Below are positions 34,345 through 43,000 of a DNA stretch of 64,000 nt, piece by piece. Position 1 is the first letter of the stretch. Every line of letters starts with the position of its first letter. The stretch spans positions 6,707-70,706 of the forward strand of contig JBDRAL010000074.1 in NCBI GenBank assembly GCA_039793685.1, given 5' to 3'. This stretch comes from JAAFHI01 sp039793685. GTDB taxonomy: Bacteria > Acidobacteriota > Blastocatellia > Chloracidobacteriales > Chloracidobacteriaceae. A program made the translations under genes and the position numbers. Under the pieces are notes generated by a model. It was not told where the DNA came from. It ran no database searches and was given only the letters and a program-made list of their open reading frames with translations.

Positions 34345-36174
34345 ATGAAAGGTTTTTCCGTGAATTCCCGTAACGACATCCGCAATATCGCCATCATCGC
34401 CCACGTCGACCATGGCAAGACAACCCTCGTGGACGCCCTCATGCGTCAATCGGGTCTGTATCGCTCGAATGAAAAAGTCACCGACCGGGTGATGGACAAC
34501 ATGGACCTCGAACGCGAGCGCGGCATCACGATCATGGCGAAAAACACGTCGGTTCGGCACGGCGACGTGAAGATCAACATCGTGGACACGCCGGGCCACT
34601 CCGACTTCGGCGGCGAAGTTCAGCGCGTGTTGAAGATGGCCGACGGGGTGCTGCTCCTCGTGGACGCCTCGGAAGGCCCGCTGCCGCAGACGCGTTATGT
34701 GCTGTCGAAGGCGCTCGAACAGAACCTCAAGTGCATCGTCGTCATCAACAAGATCGACCGCCCCGACGCCCGGATTCAGGAAGTGGTCAACGAGGTCTAC
34801 GACCTGTTCATCGACCTCGACGCCAACGAAGAGCAGATCGAATTCCCGATCATCTACGCCATCGCCCGCGACGGCATCGCCAAGCGCAATCCCGACGACG
34901 AGGAAACCGACCTCCGCGTCCTGTTCGAGCAGATCATCGAGACGATTCCCGCCCCGCCGGACCGCCGCGACCAGACGCTTCAGACGATCGTGACCAACAT
35001 CGGGTATGACGACTACGTCGGACGCATCGGCACGGGCCGCGTGGTGTCGGGCGAAATCGTCGTCGGTCAGCAGGTCACGCTCTGCAAACGCGACGGTTCA
35101 CTGGAAAAGCACCGGATCACCCAGCTTTACACCTTCGAATCGCTCAAGCGCGTCCCCTGTGAGCGTGCCGGATCGGGCGACATCATCGCGGTCGCGGGCA
35201 TTCCCGACATCAACATCGGGGAAACCATCGCCGACGCGGAAACGCCGAAGCCGCTGCCGCTGATCCAGATCGATGAACCGACCATCTCGATGATTTTCGG
35301 CGTCAACACCTCGCCCTTCTCGGGACGCGACGGCAAGTTCGTCACGTCGCGCCAGATTCGCGAGCGGTTCGACCGTGAACTCCTCGGCAACGTTTCGATT
35401 CGCGTCGAAGACACCGACTCGCCCGAAATGTTCAAGGTTTCCGGACGCGGCGAACTCCAGCTCGCCATCCTCATCGAGCAGATGCGTCGCGAGGGTTACG
35501 AGATCCAGGTTTCGAAGCCGGAAGTCGTCACGCGCGTCGAGGACGGCGTGAAGAAGGAGCCGATTGAACTCGCGGTCGTGGACTGCCCGGATACGTTCGT
35601 CGGCGTGGTCACCGAAGCGATGGGCCGCCGCAAGGGCGTGATGGTCAAGATGATCAACCACGGCACGGGCCGGGTTCGCCTGGAATTTGAAATCCCGTCG
35701 CGCGGCCTGATCGGCTTCCGTTCGGAGTTTCTGACCGATACGAAGGGCACCGGACTCCTCAACACGATGTTCCTGCGCTGGGACAACTGGATGGGCGTCA
35801 TCCAGTCGCGTCTCACCGGCGCGCTCATCGCCGACCGCGCGGGTGATGCAACCGCCTATTCGCTCTATAACTTGCAGGAGCGCGGCGAACTGTTCATCAA
35901 GCCGGGGACCGCGGTGTACGAAGGCATGGTCATCGGCGAAAACGCCCGCGACAACGACCTCGACGTGAACGTGGTCCGCGAAAAGAAGCTGACCAACATG
36001 CGGGCTTCCTCGGCGGACGACGCCATCCGGCTCGTCCCGATTCGTGAAATGTCGCTCGAACAGGCCCTTGAATTCATCCGCGACGATGAACTGGTCGAAG
36101 TCACCCCGACCTCGATCCGTCTCCGCAAGCGCGTCCTCGCCGCCAACATGCGGCCGAAGCGGAACAAGGAGTAG
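34345..36174 (+). CDS. typA: Ribosome-associated GTPase TypA/BipA
   Basis: A 609-residue translational GTPase of the EF-G class, involved in ribosome assembly and stress adaptation. G motifs: AHVDHGKTT near residue 25, the switch segment MDLERERGITI, DTPGHSDFGGEV, and NKIDRPDAR. The BipA-specific C-terminal part includes GRGELQLAILIEQMRREGYE, TDTKGTGLLNTMF and KLTNMRASSADDAIRL. ATG 34345 ends a heptamer run; a GTG at 34360 with AAAGG 7 bp upstream is an equally plausible start. The stop TAG is part of the next heptamer array. Confidence 0.96.
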   Translation: MKGFSVNSRNDIRNIAIIAHVDHGKTTLVDALMRQSGLYRSNEKVTDRVMDNMDLERERGITIMAKNTSVRHGDVKINIVDTPGHSDFGGEVQRVLKMADGVLLLVDASEGPLPQTRYVLSKALEQNLKCIVVINKIDRPDARIQEVVNEVYDLFIDLDANEEQIEFPIIYAIARDGIAKRNPDDEETDLRVLFEQIIETIPAPPDRRDQTLQTIVTNIGYDDYVGRIGTGRVVSGEIVVGQQVTLCKRDGSLEKHRITQLYTFESLKRVPCERAGSGDIIAVAGIPDINIGETIADAETPKPLPLIQIDEPTISMIFGVNTSPFSGRDGKFVTSRQIRERFDRELLGNVSIRVEDTDSPEMFKVSGRGELQLAILIEQMRREGYEIQVSKPEVVTRVEDGVKKEPIELAVVDCPDTFVGVVTEAMGRRKGVMVKMINHGTGRVRLEFEIPSRGLIGFRSEFLTDTKGTGLLNTMFLRWDNWMGVIQSRLTGALIADRAGDATAYSLYNLQERGELFIKPGTAVYEGMVIGENARDNDLDVNVVREKKLTNMRASSADDAIRLVPIREMSLEQALEFIRDDELVEVTPTSIRLRKRVLAANMRPKRNKE

Positions 36175-36262
36175 TGGTTAGCGGTTAGCGGTTAGTGGTT
36201 AGCAGTCAGTCTTCGGCTTTTTGCTAACCGCTAACGACTAACTGCTGGCGACTGGCCACTGG
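36174..36262. repeat. Paired heptamer arms, GGTTAGC / GCTAACC type
   Basis: The left arm (36175-36210) has GGTTAGC, GGTTAGT and AGTCAGT units. The right arm (36223-36262) has GCTAACC, GACTAAC and CACTGGT-like units. The typA stop TAG lies at its edge. Confidence 0.85.
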
Positions 36263-36399
36263 TCCCATTACCCCATTTCGTTGAAGAATCCTGCCGGGAT
36301 TACCCGAAATGGTTGAAATTCGCAGCGCAAAGAACATTCTCGTAAAATACATCTCTTTTTAAATCAGCAGTTTCGCTGAAATTGTGCGTTTTGCGGGGC

Positions 36400-36416
36400 G
36401 TGGTACGCCAGTTGCA
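36400..36416 (+). promoter_or_regulatory. Sigma-54-like promoter upstream of 36453-36941
   Basis: TGGTACG, four bases, TTGCA fits the RpoN consensus with one change in the -24 block and correct spacing. An inverted repeat TCAGC-N6-GCTGA (36364-36379) lies just upstream. The next gene starts 37 bp after the site, a sensible distance. Confidence 0.5.
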
Positions 36417-36452
36417 TCCGGATTTGGAAAACCAAATTACGGAGGTCACGTC

Positions 36453-36941
36453 ATGAACGCTCTTTCACGATTCCGCAAGACTTCAATCGCTGCCGGTCTG
36501 CTGGCTCTTTCCTTCCTCGCCGCCGTGCCGGCGGTCGCCGACGCCCAATGGGGACGCCGCAACGACGACTACCGCCGCAACGATAACTATCGCCGCAACG
36601 ACAATTATCGCCGGAACGACAACTGCAATCCGCGCAACGACAACGGATATTACGACCGCCGCAACCGCCCGTCGGAACGCTGGGTGCGCGAGCGCGGCTA
36701 CGAAAACGGCTTCCAGCTCGGCCAGCGGCAGGCGTGGCAGGATTTTCGGAACGGACAGCGCGCGAACCACCGGAACTGGGTCTATGAAAACGGCATGCAG
36801 GGCTTCCGTCAGGAATGGATTCACGACGGAAACTACAAGACCGGTTTCCGCAACGGGTATCGGGAAGGGTACTACCAGGCGTACCAGCGGGCCGCCGACC
36901 GTCGCGGCAATGGCGGCGGACGCGGCTGGGGCCGTTACTGA
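36453..36941 (+). CDS. Small secreted Arg/Asn/Tyr-rich repeat protein
   Basis: A 162-residue product with a signal peptide (about 1-32, AAGLLALSFLAAVPAVADAQ). An Arg/Asn-rich region with the tandem unit YRRNDN (three to four times) follows. The C-terminal half has a repeated pattern: YENGFQLGQRQAWQDFRNGQ, YENGMQGFRQEW and YKTGFRNGYREGYYQAYQ. The last repeats look like short helical G-x-x-x-G-x-x-x-A modules. ATG 36453 follows GGAGG by 7 bp. A sigma-54-like promoter precedes it. Function unknown; a stress- or envelope-related role is only a guess. Confidence 0.75.
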   Translation: MNALSRFRKTSIAAGLLALSFLAAVPAVADAQWGRRNDDYRRNDNYRRNDNYRRNDNCNPRNDNGYYDRRNRPSERWVRERGYENGFQLGQRQAWQDFRNGQRANHRNWVYENGMQGFRQEWIHDGNYKTGFRNGYREGYYQAYQRAADRRGNGGGRGWGRY

Positions 36942-36944
36942 AAT

Positions 36945-37040
36945 AGCAGTTAGCAGTTAGTGGTTAGCAGTTAGTGGCTGGCTGTATTGATGAATCACCG
37001 CTAACTACTAACTACTAACTGCTAACCACTAACCACTACT
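36945..37040. repeat. Paired heptamer arms, AGTTAGC / CTAACTA type
   Basis: The left arm (36945-36975) and right arm (37002-37040) are complementary across about 25 bp, between convergent genes. The TAG stop of the minus-strand propeller gene (37036) is inside the right arm. Confidence 0.88.
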
Positions 37041-39243
37041 TCAACTCCATCGTCCAGATGTTCCCGGTGGTCTCCGCGTATTCGTACACAATCTGATTTC
37101 CGCGCGGAGACCAGACCGGGTAGCGCACGAAGGCGTTCGGCTTCGTCAGCCGGGTAATCTGCCCGGTGCGCGTTCCGTCCCGGGACACCCAGTACACATT
37201 CCACAACTTGCCGCGCTGCCCGGCGAAGGCAATTTTCGAGCCGTCGGGTGAAAAGCTGCCGGACCAGCTCTGCCCCGGTTCGTTGGTGAGTTGAACCGGC
37301 GTTCCGCCATCGCTCGAAATGATGGCGATGTGCGAATTCTCCCCGCGTTTCATTTCAAAGGTGATGAACTTTCCATCCGGCGACCAGTAGCCGAATCCGG
37401 CCAGTTCATGGTCGAAGGTCAGTTGACGGACGCCCGGCTTGCCGAACTCGCCGATCCAGAGATTCGTCGTTCCACTCTTTAACGAATTGAAAACAAACCG
37501 CTTGCCGTCTGGCGAGAGACGCAGCACCGACGCCGCGAACGGATTGTCGCTTTCGCCAAGCAGGGTTTCGCGACCGTCCGAGAGGCTCGTCGTGTAGAGT
37601 CCGCCGCGTCCGTTGCGAAGGCTCAGATGCGCGATGCGGTCGCCGTCCGGCAGCCACATCGGCATGCCGTCGGGTTCGGGCGAGGTGGTGACCGGGCGCG
37701 GATTTTTTCCGTCGGCGTCCACCACCCAGACGTCACCGTTCTGGCCGGTGACGATGGCCCGGTAGGCCACTTTCGAGCCGTCCGGCGAAAATGCCGGCCA
37801 GGTTTTCCGAAAACTGCGGTCGTCGGTCAGTTGCGTCGGCTGGCCTGCCGCGTCGCCGGTGGTCGCCGAAACGGGAACGGTATGAAGCTCGCTTGCGAAT
37901 GACAGCGCGGCGTAGGCGAGTTGCCGCCCGTCGCGGGAAATCGTCAGGTGACGCGCGGCGACGACCCCGGTCGGAATCAGTTCTTCCGGCTGACCGGTTG
38001 CCTCGCCCGTCGCGGGGGACACCGGGACCCGGCAAATAGTGAAGTTTTTCGCACTGGACAGGCCGACGCAGAAAATCGTCTTTCCGTCGGGGGCAACGAC
38101 CGGATCGAGCAGCGGATGGGGGCCGTCAATAACCCGGACGGGCCGGCTTCCGTCAACCGCCACGGTCCAGAGTTCGACCATGCTGAAATCGTGGGCGATG
38201 AAGGCGAGCCGTTTTCCGTCGGGAAACCACGTCTGAAGCCCATGTCCCCCGAGCGGCTCGCCGGGTTTGGTAATTGCCTTCGGCGTTCCTCCTTCCGCCG
38301 GAACCAGCCAGAGGGTCGAAGGCGGCATCGCCCCGAACGCACCGGGACCGAAATCGGTCAGTCCATCCGATTGGAATGCAAGGGTTTTCCCGTCCGGCGA
38401 CCAGCGCGGCCGCGAGCCGAAGGTCGTCAGTTGGCGGGCCACGCCGCCGAACGCCGGGACAATGAAAATGCCCTTTTTCGCCCGCGAGTAGTAGGCGATG
38501 AACCGTCCGTCGGGCGACCAGTCAGGTTGAAAGGCGTCCTCGGCGGTCGTCAGCCGGACCTCGCGCCCGCCCGGCGCGGTCTGCCGGACGTAGATGTCGA
38601 AGTCGCCGTCGTGGTCCGAGGTATAGGCAATCGCGTTTCCGTCCGGCGAGATGACCGGGTAGAAATCAAGTCCTTTCCAGGTCGTCAACTGGGCGGTTCG
38701 AACCACCTGCGGACTCGCCGCCGCCACGGTGACGGGAATCGTCCGGGGGCGCCGCAACGCAAGTACGCCGAATAGTACCGCCACGGCCACCGCGGCGACC
38801 GCGACACCCCAGGCAAGCGTGACCCCCCGCACCGAACGGTCGGAAACCGGTGGGGCCGACGGGGCTTCAACCGCCGGACGGGAACGGCCCGCCGTTTCGG
38901 GGGGATTTGAATCGGAGGCGGGGACGAACGTCGCTTCCGCCGTGAACCGGTATCCCCGGCGCGGAATCGTCTCGATAAAGTTTCCCTCGCCGAGCGTCTT
39001 GCGCAGGAGCGACACGTTCTTGTTGAGATTGTTTTCCTCGACGAACGTGTCGGGCCAGAGCCGGGCCATCAAATCTTCCTTTTCGATGATGTGTCCGGCG
39101 TTCTCGATGAGCACCGTCAGGGTTTCAAGCACTTTCGGCGGCAGGGCCACAGGGGCACCCTGCCGGAAAAGCTGTCGTTCGCCGAGATCGAGGCGAAACT
39201 CGGCGAAATCGTAAAACCCTTTTGAATTCAATTCTTTCGCCAT
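37036..39243 (-). CDS. Winged-helix (OmpR/CadC-type) membrane regulator with TolB-like propeller
   Basis: A 735-residue protein. Residues about 10-105 form an OmpR-type DNA-binding winged helix (YDFAEFRLDLGERQLFRQG, LLRKTLGEGNFIETIPRRGYRF). A Pro/Ser-rich linker and one transmembrane helix near 140-165 (GVAVAAVAVAVLFGVLAL) follow. The extracytoplasmic part is a TolB/WD40-like propeller with repeated SPDG-x-x-IAY motifs (PVISPDGNAIAYTSDHDGD, DWSPDGRFIAYYSRAK, RWSPDGKTLAFQSDG). This is the CadC-like one-component layout that is very common in Acidobacteriota. Targets and ligand are unknown. It is divergent from 39413-39910. Confidence 0.93.
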   Translation of the reverse strand: MAKELNSKGFYDFAEFRLDLGERQLFRQGAPVALPPKVLETLTVLIENAGHIIEKEDLMARLWPDTFVEENNLNKNVSLLRKTLGEGNFIETIPRRGYRFTAEATFVPASDSNPPETAGRSRPAVEAPSAPPVSDRSVRGVTLAWGVAVAAVAVAVLFGVLALRRPRTIPVTVAAASPQVVRTAQLTTWKGLDFYPVISPDGNAIAYTSDHDGDFDIYVRQTAPGGREVRLTTAEDAFQPDWSPDGRFIAYYSRAKKGIFIVPAFGGVARQLTTFGSRPRWSPDGKTLAFQSDGLTDFGPGAFGAMPPSTLWLVPAEGGTPKAITKPGEPLGGHGLQTWFPDGKRLAFIAHDFSMVELWTVAVDGSRPVRVIDGPHPLLDPVVAPDGKTIFCVGLSSAKNFTICRVPVSPATGEATGQPEELIPTGVVAARHLTISRDGRQLAYAALSFASELHTVPVSATTGDAAGQPTQLTDDRSFRKTWPAFSPDGSKVAYRAIVTGQNGDVWVVDADGKNPRPVTTSPEPDGMPMWLPDGDRIAHLSLRNGRGGLYTTSLSDGRETLLGESDNPFAASVLRLSPDGKRFVFNSLKSGTTNLWIGEFGKPGVRQLTFDHELAGFGYWSPDGKFITFEMKRGENSHIAIISSDGGTPVQLTNEPGQSWSGSFSPDGSKIAFAGQRGKLWNVYWVSRDGTRTGQITRLTKPNAFVRYPVWSPRGNQIVYEYAETTGNIWTMELK

Positions 39244-39412
39244 TATTCAGAATTCCTTCAGAACGTCTTCAGACGAAATTCCGGCCATCTTCAGCCTTTG
39301 CGAAGGACGAAGCGGACCGGTTCGGGACAGGGTTGCCGCCGACGGGACGCCACCCGTCGCCAGATCAAACGACCCGGTCGAACCGACCGTCGAACCGAAA
39401 GGAAAACACATC

Positions 39413-39910
39413 ATGACCAAGGATCTTCTTCCTTCGCCCGCTTCAACCGAAATGTCCGTTGCCCGGAAAACGCGCCAAACGCCCCGGATGTTCGTTTTTG
39501 GAATCCTGTTGGCGGTCATTGCCGGATTTTTCGCTTCCACCGCGGCTCCGGCCCAAACCCGCAAACTCGCCCGAGTCGAGATTCCCTTTGCCTTCATGAT
39601 TGGAGACGAAGAACTGCCCGCCGGACAGTACGACGTGACCGACCTCGCCTCCGCGGGCGGGGCCACGGTTGCCTTCCGCCATCTCGATTCCGGGAAATCC
39701 TTCATCACCCGGACCCGCAGTCTGACCGGCGAGACCGCCCCGGAGACGCTTCGCTTTGAATTCGTCACGGCGGAAAATCATCGGTATCTGACCCGGATGT
39801 GGACGGCGTACGGCACGCCCGGCCTCGAAATCGCGGTTCAGCCGTCGGTCAAGGTGGTCCGCGAGCAGCTCCGCCTGCGGAAAAACCCGGTGAGCGTGCC
39901 GGTGCGGTAG
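39413..39910 (+). CDS. Small exported protein, acidobacterial type
   Basis: A 165-residue protein with a long N-terminus, then a hydrophobic segment (about 28-45, FGILLAVIAGFFAS) and signal-like cleavage near APAQT. The mature part starts VEIPFAFMIGDEELPAGQYDV, a motif I associate with small exported beta-sandwich proteins abundant in Acidobacteriota, and ends in a basic LRLRKNPVSVPVR. The ATG follows AAGGA by 9 bp. It is divergent from the propeller regulator and could be its target, which is inference. The TAG stop is part of a heptamer array. Confidence 0.75.
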   Translation: MTKDLLPSPASTEMSVARKTRQTPRMFVFGILLAVIAGFFASTAAPAQTRKLARVEIPFAFMIGDEELPAGQYDVTDLASAGGATVAFRHLDSGKSFITRTRSLTGETAPETLRFEFVTAENHRYLTRMWTAYGTPGLEIAVQPSVKVVREQLRLRKNPVSVPVR

Positions 39911-40019
39911 TGGTCAGCAGTTAGTAGTCAGCAGTTAGTAGTTAGCAAAGAAGTCACCGAACCGCCGCCGACCAACCACTAACTGCTAACTGCTAACTGC
40001 TAACTGCTTTCCGCTGACC
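39908..40019. repeat. Paired heptamer arms, AGTTAGT / CTAACTG type
   Basis: The left arm (39908-39948) has GGTCAGC, AGTTAGT and AGTCAGC units. The right arm (39975-40019) has ACTAACTGC and CTAACTG units. It is followed directly by the protease terminator. Confidence 0.88.
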
Positions 40020-40020
40020 A

Positions 40021-40060
40021 CTAAAAAGAAAACGGCGCCGGGGACGAATCCCCGACGCCG
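40021..40060 (-). terminator. Rho-independent terminator of the S8 protease gene
   Basis: On the minus strand CGGCG(T)CGGGGA and TCCCCG(G)CGCCG pair around a TTCG tetraloop and are followed by TTTTCTTTTTAG. It lies about 37 bp past the stop of the protease gene. Confidence 0.92.
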
Positions 40061-40096
40061 CTTCTGTTTATGGGGAGCGCGAAGGCTCCGCGAGGT

Positions 40097-43000
40097 TTAC
40101 TTCTTCTCCGCCGCTTTCGGGGCCGGAGCGGCCACGTTCACGAACGGACTGTCGAGGTTGACCGGCGTGACCGCCACAACCTTGCCGAGCGCATCGACTT
40201 CGATGATCGCGCTGGCCAGCCGCGAGGGAGCCGCGGTGTTTGATGCGCTGGTGGGAACGCTACCGAAGGATTCGGTACCGATCACACTGATCAGGAAGCG
40301 GAACCGCCGCATGCCGGGCATGTCGATGGTGAAGGTTTCGGTCGTGGACGAAGCCCCCGCCGCGAGCGAGGTCGGACCGTTCTGCCGCGAACCGACCAGA
40401 CCGCCGGAGCCGCAGGAGGCGCCGATGGCTGACCGCAGACGGAACGGATTCGCCGGAGGCGTACCGTTCGCCTCGCGGAGTTCGACGACTTCGTACTGGA
40501 TGTTGGTGAGCGTCACCGAGCCGGTGTTGACGAGCGTGCCCGTCAGCACCGCCTGGTTGCTGTAACCCGAGCAACCGATCAGAGCCGGGAAGCTCTGGTT
40601 GGTGACGAAGAAGTTGACGGAAGTGTTGACCACCGGGCAGACGTCGCAGGCGACGGGGCGGGTGGCGGCGAGTTGCTGACCGGCGGTAACGCTACCGGCG
40701 GTGTTGAAGGAGAACTGGGTGAAGTTCGTCCCGCTGTTGGCGGCCTGCGCGCCGATGGTGGCGCTGGTGCCGTTCGGGTTAAGGACGCCGGTCTGGGCGT
40801 AGACGTAGTTGAACCGGTTGGTGCCTTCGTTGAAGACCACCGCGAAGTTCAGCGTCTGGGCCGTGCCGGTATCGTCGAAGTGCTGTCCGCGCCATTCGAC
40901 GACCCACTGACGGGTCGGGGCCGTTCCGATGACCTGCGTGTAGATACCGCCGCCGGGGAAGGCGGTGGTGCGCAGATCGAGGTCATCCCAGTACGGGAAG
41001 AGGGCCGGAGCGTTCGGCAGCGCCGTCGCGGGAAGCGCGGCGTTGCTGAAGGTGCTGTTGGCGCTCGCGCTCGGAGCGAACTGGATGTTGCCGTTCGTCG
41101 AGAGGCTGACGGTCTGACCCGCCGCGATCGACGTGTCGTACACCTTGAAGTTGAACGGCGCCGCAATCGGAGCGATGGCGTCGTCGTCCTGACTGAGCGG
41201 AACCAGCACGCCGTTGGCCGGAGTGCCCGGAATCACGGCGCCCGTCGAGGAAGCGAAGCTGTAGTTGGTCCGCCGACCGATGGTGAAGCTGAAGGGAATC
41301 GCAACCGGCGAGGAACCGGACGCGCCGCCGCTGAAGGTCAGCGTCAGCGTGCAGTTGACCGTCGAGTTGCAGGGAACGAGCGAGGTTGAGGTAAAGGTGA
41401 ACGGCGTCGAGTTGGTGCCCGTGCCGCCCGGCGCGATGTCGGCGTAGGCCGCCGTTCCGCCGGTGATGGTGACGCCCGGGGTGGACGTGGTGATCGTGCC
41501 GCTCACGCTCGTGGCGGCGGTGCCGCCGCGGTTGGAGACGGCCACCGTCAGGTTGCCGTTTTCGCAGGGTTCGACGAAGGTGTCGCCGTCCGCGCCCGCG
41601 CCTTCCGTGACGGTCACATTGCCCGCCGGCGGAATGATGGACGCAGCCGGAATCGCGCATGCGAAACCGTCGACCACAAGGCGATAGTTGTTGTTCGGCG
41701 CGCCGCCCACGTTGACTTCGTGAATCACGATGGTCAGCGAGACGCCCGCCGGGACATTGACCTGAGCGCTGATCGCGCCGGCGCCGCCGGCGAGCGAACT
41801 GCCTGTGTCACTGGCGTAGTTGCTGGAAAGGGTGGCCGGGTTGAAGGCTCCGTTGTAGGCCACGGTGAAAATCTTGGCCGTCGTGCCGGTAAGATCGCTC
41901 ACGCTGTAGGTGATGCACTGCGGGACCGCCGCCGGCGGGAAGGTGTAGGCGTCGAACCGGCGCGCGCCGGTCGTGGCCGTGAGGCCGGGGAAGGCCTTGT
42001 TCGCGCAGGTGCTCGCAACGCCGTCACGGGTGATGCGGCCGGTTTGCGTGCCGGTGATCGCCGTGTAGGCCGGATTCGCCGCCGGAGCGGTCGTATCCAG
42101 CGTTTCATTGATGGTGATCGGCTGCGAAGTGCTGATCGAGAACGGCAGCACCTGTGACGGCGTCGCGCCGCCCGTGTAGTTGACCGTGATGGTGAAGTTG
42201 ATCGTCAGCGGGCAGACCGTCTGCGCGCCGATGAGCACCGTGAAGGGCGTGAGGTTGTTGCCCGACGCGGCGGGCGCGAGGTCGCCGTAAGCCGAGTTGG
42301 CCGCCGAAACCGTGATGCCCGGCGTGGTCGTCGCCACGGTCGCGGTGATGCCGGTCGCGTTGACGATGCCGTTGTTGGTCAGTTGAACCGTCAGCGTCGT
42401 CGAATCGCCCGGAACGATTTGGCCGCCGCCCGAACGGGTCAGCGTCGTCGTGCCGGTCGCGAGGAAGGCGACGCCGGTCGCGCCGGTCGCCTGCACGGAC
42501 TGGAACGCCTGCACGATCCCGAAGCCGGAATTGCGGTCCACGCCCGCCGCCATGATGTCGAGGGCGTTGTTCTGGAGGACTGTCCGGACCTGCGCGAGGC
42601 TCGGATTGGGGTTGCCCGCCCGAATGAAGCCGGCCTTCACCAGCGCCGAAATCGCGGCGGCGTGAGGTGCGGCGGCCGACGTGCCGTAAAACGGATTCAG
42701 ACCGCTGCCCGCCGGAAGCGTGGTGTCCACGCCGTCGGCGGCGGTGATGTCGGGTTTGTTCAGTAACTGACCGCCGGTGGACAGGAAATCGCCCGGCGTA
42801 ATCGGGGAGTTGTCCGCGTTGAAGAACACCCGCCGCGGACCGTCGGAGCTGAAGTTTTCAATCTGGTTGGTCCCGACGAACGGTCCGGGGAACGGTCCGT
42901 TCGGGGTCGGGGCGCCGAAGGTCGCCGCCGCCGGGGTGGCTGCCACGCCGTAGCCGTTTTCGGCCGTCGCGTGACCGCGGATTTCACCACTGGTCGCGAA

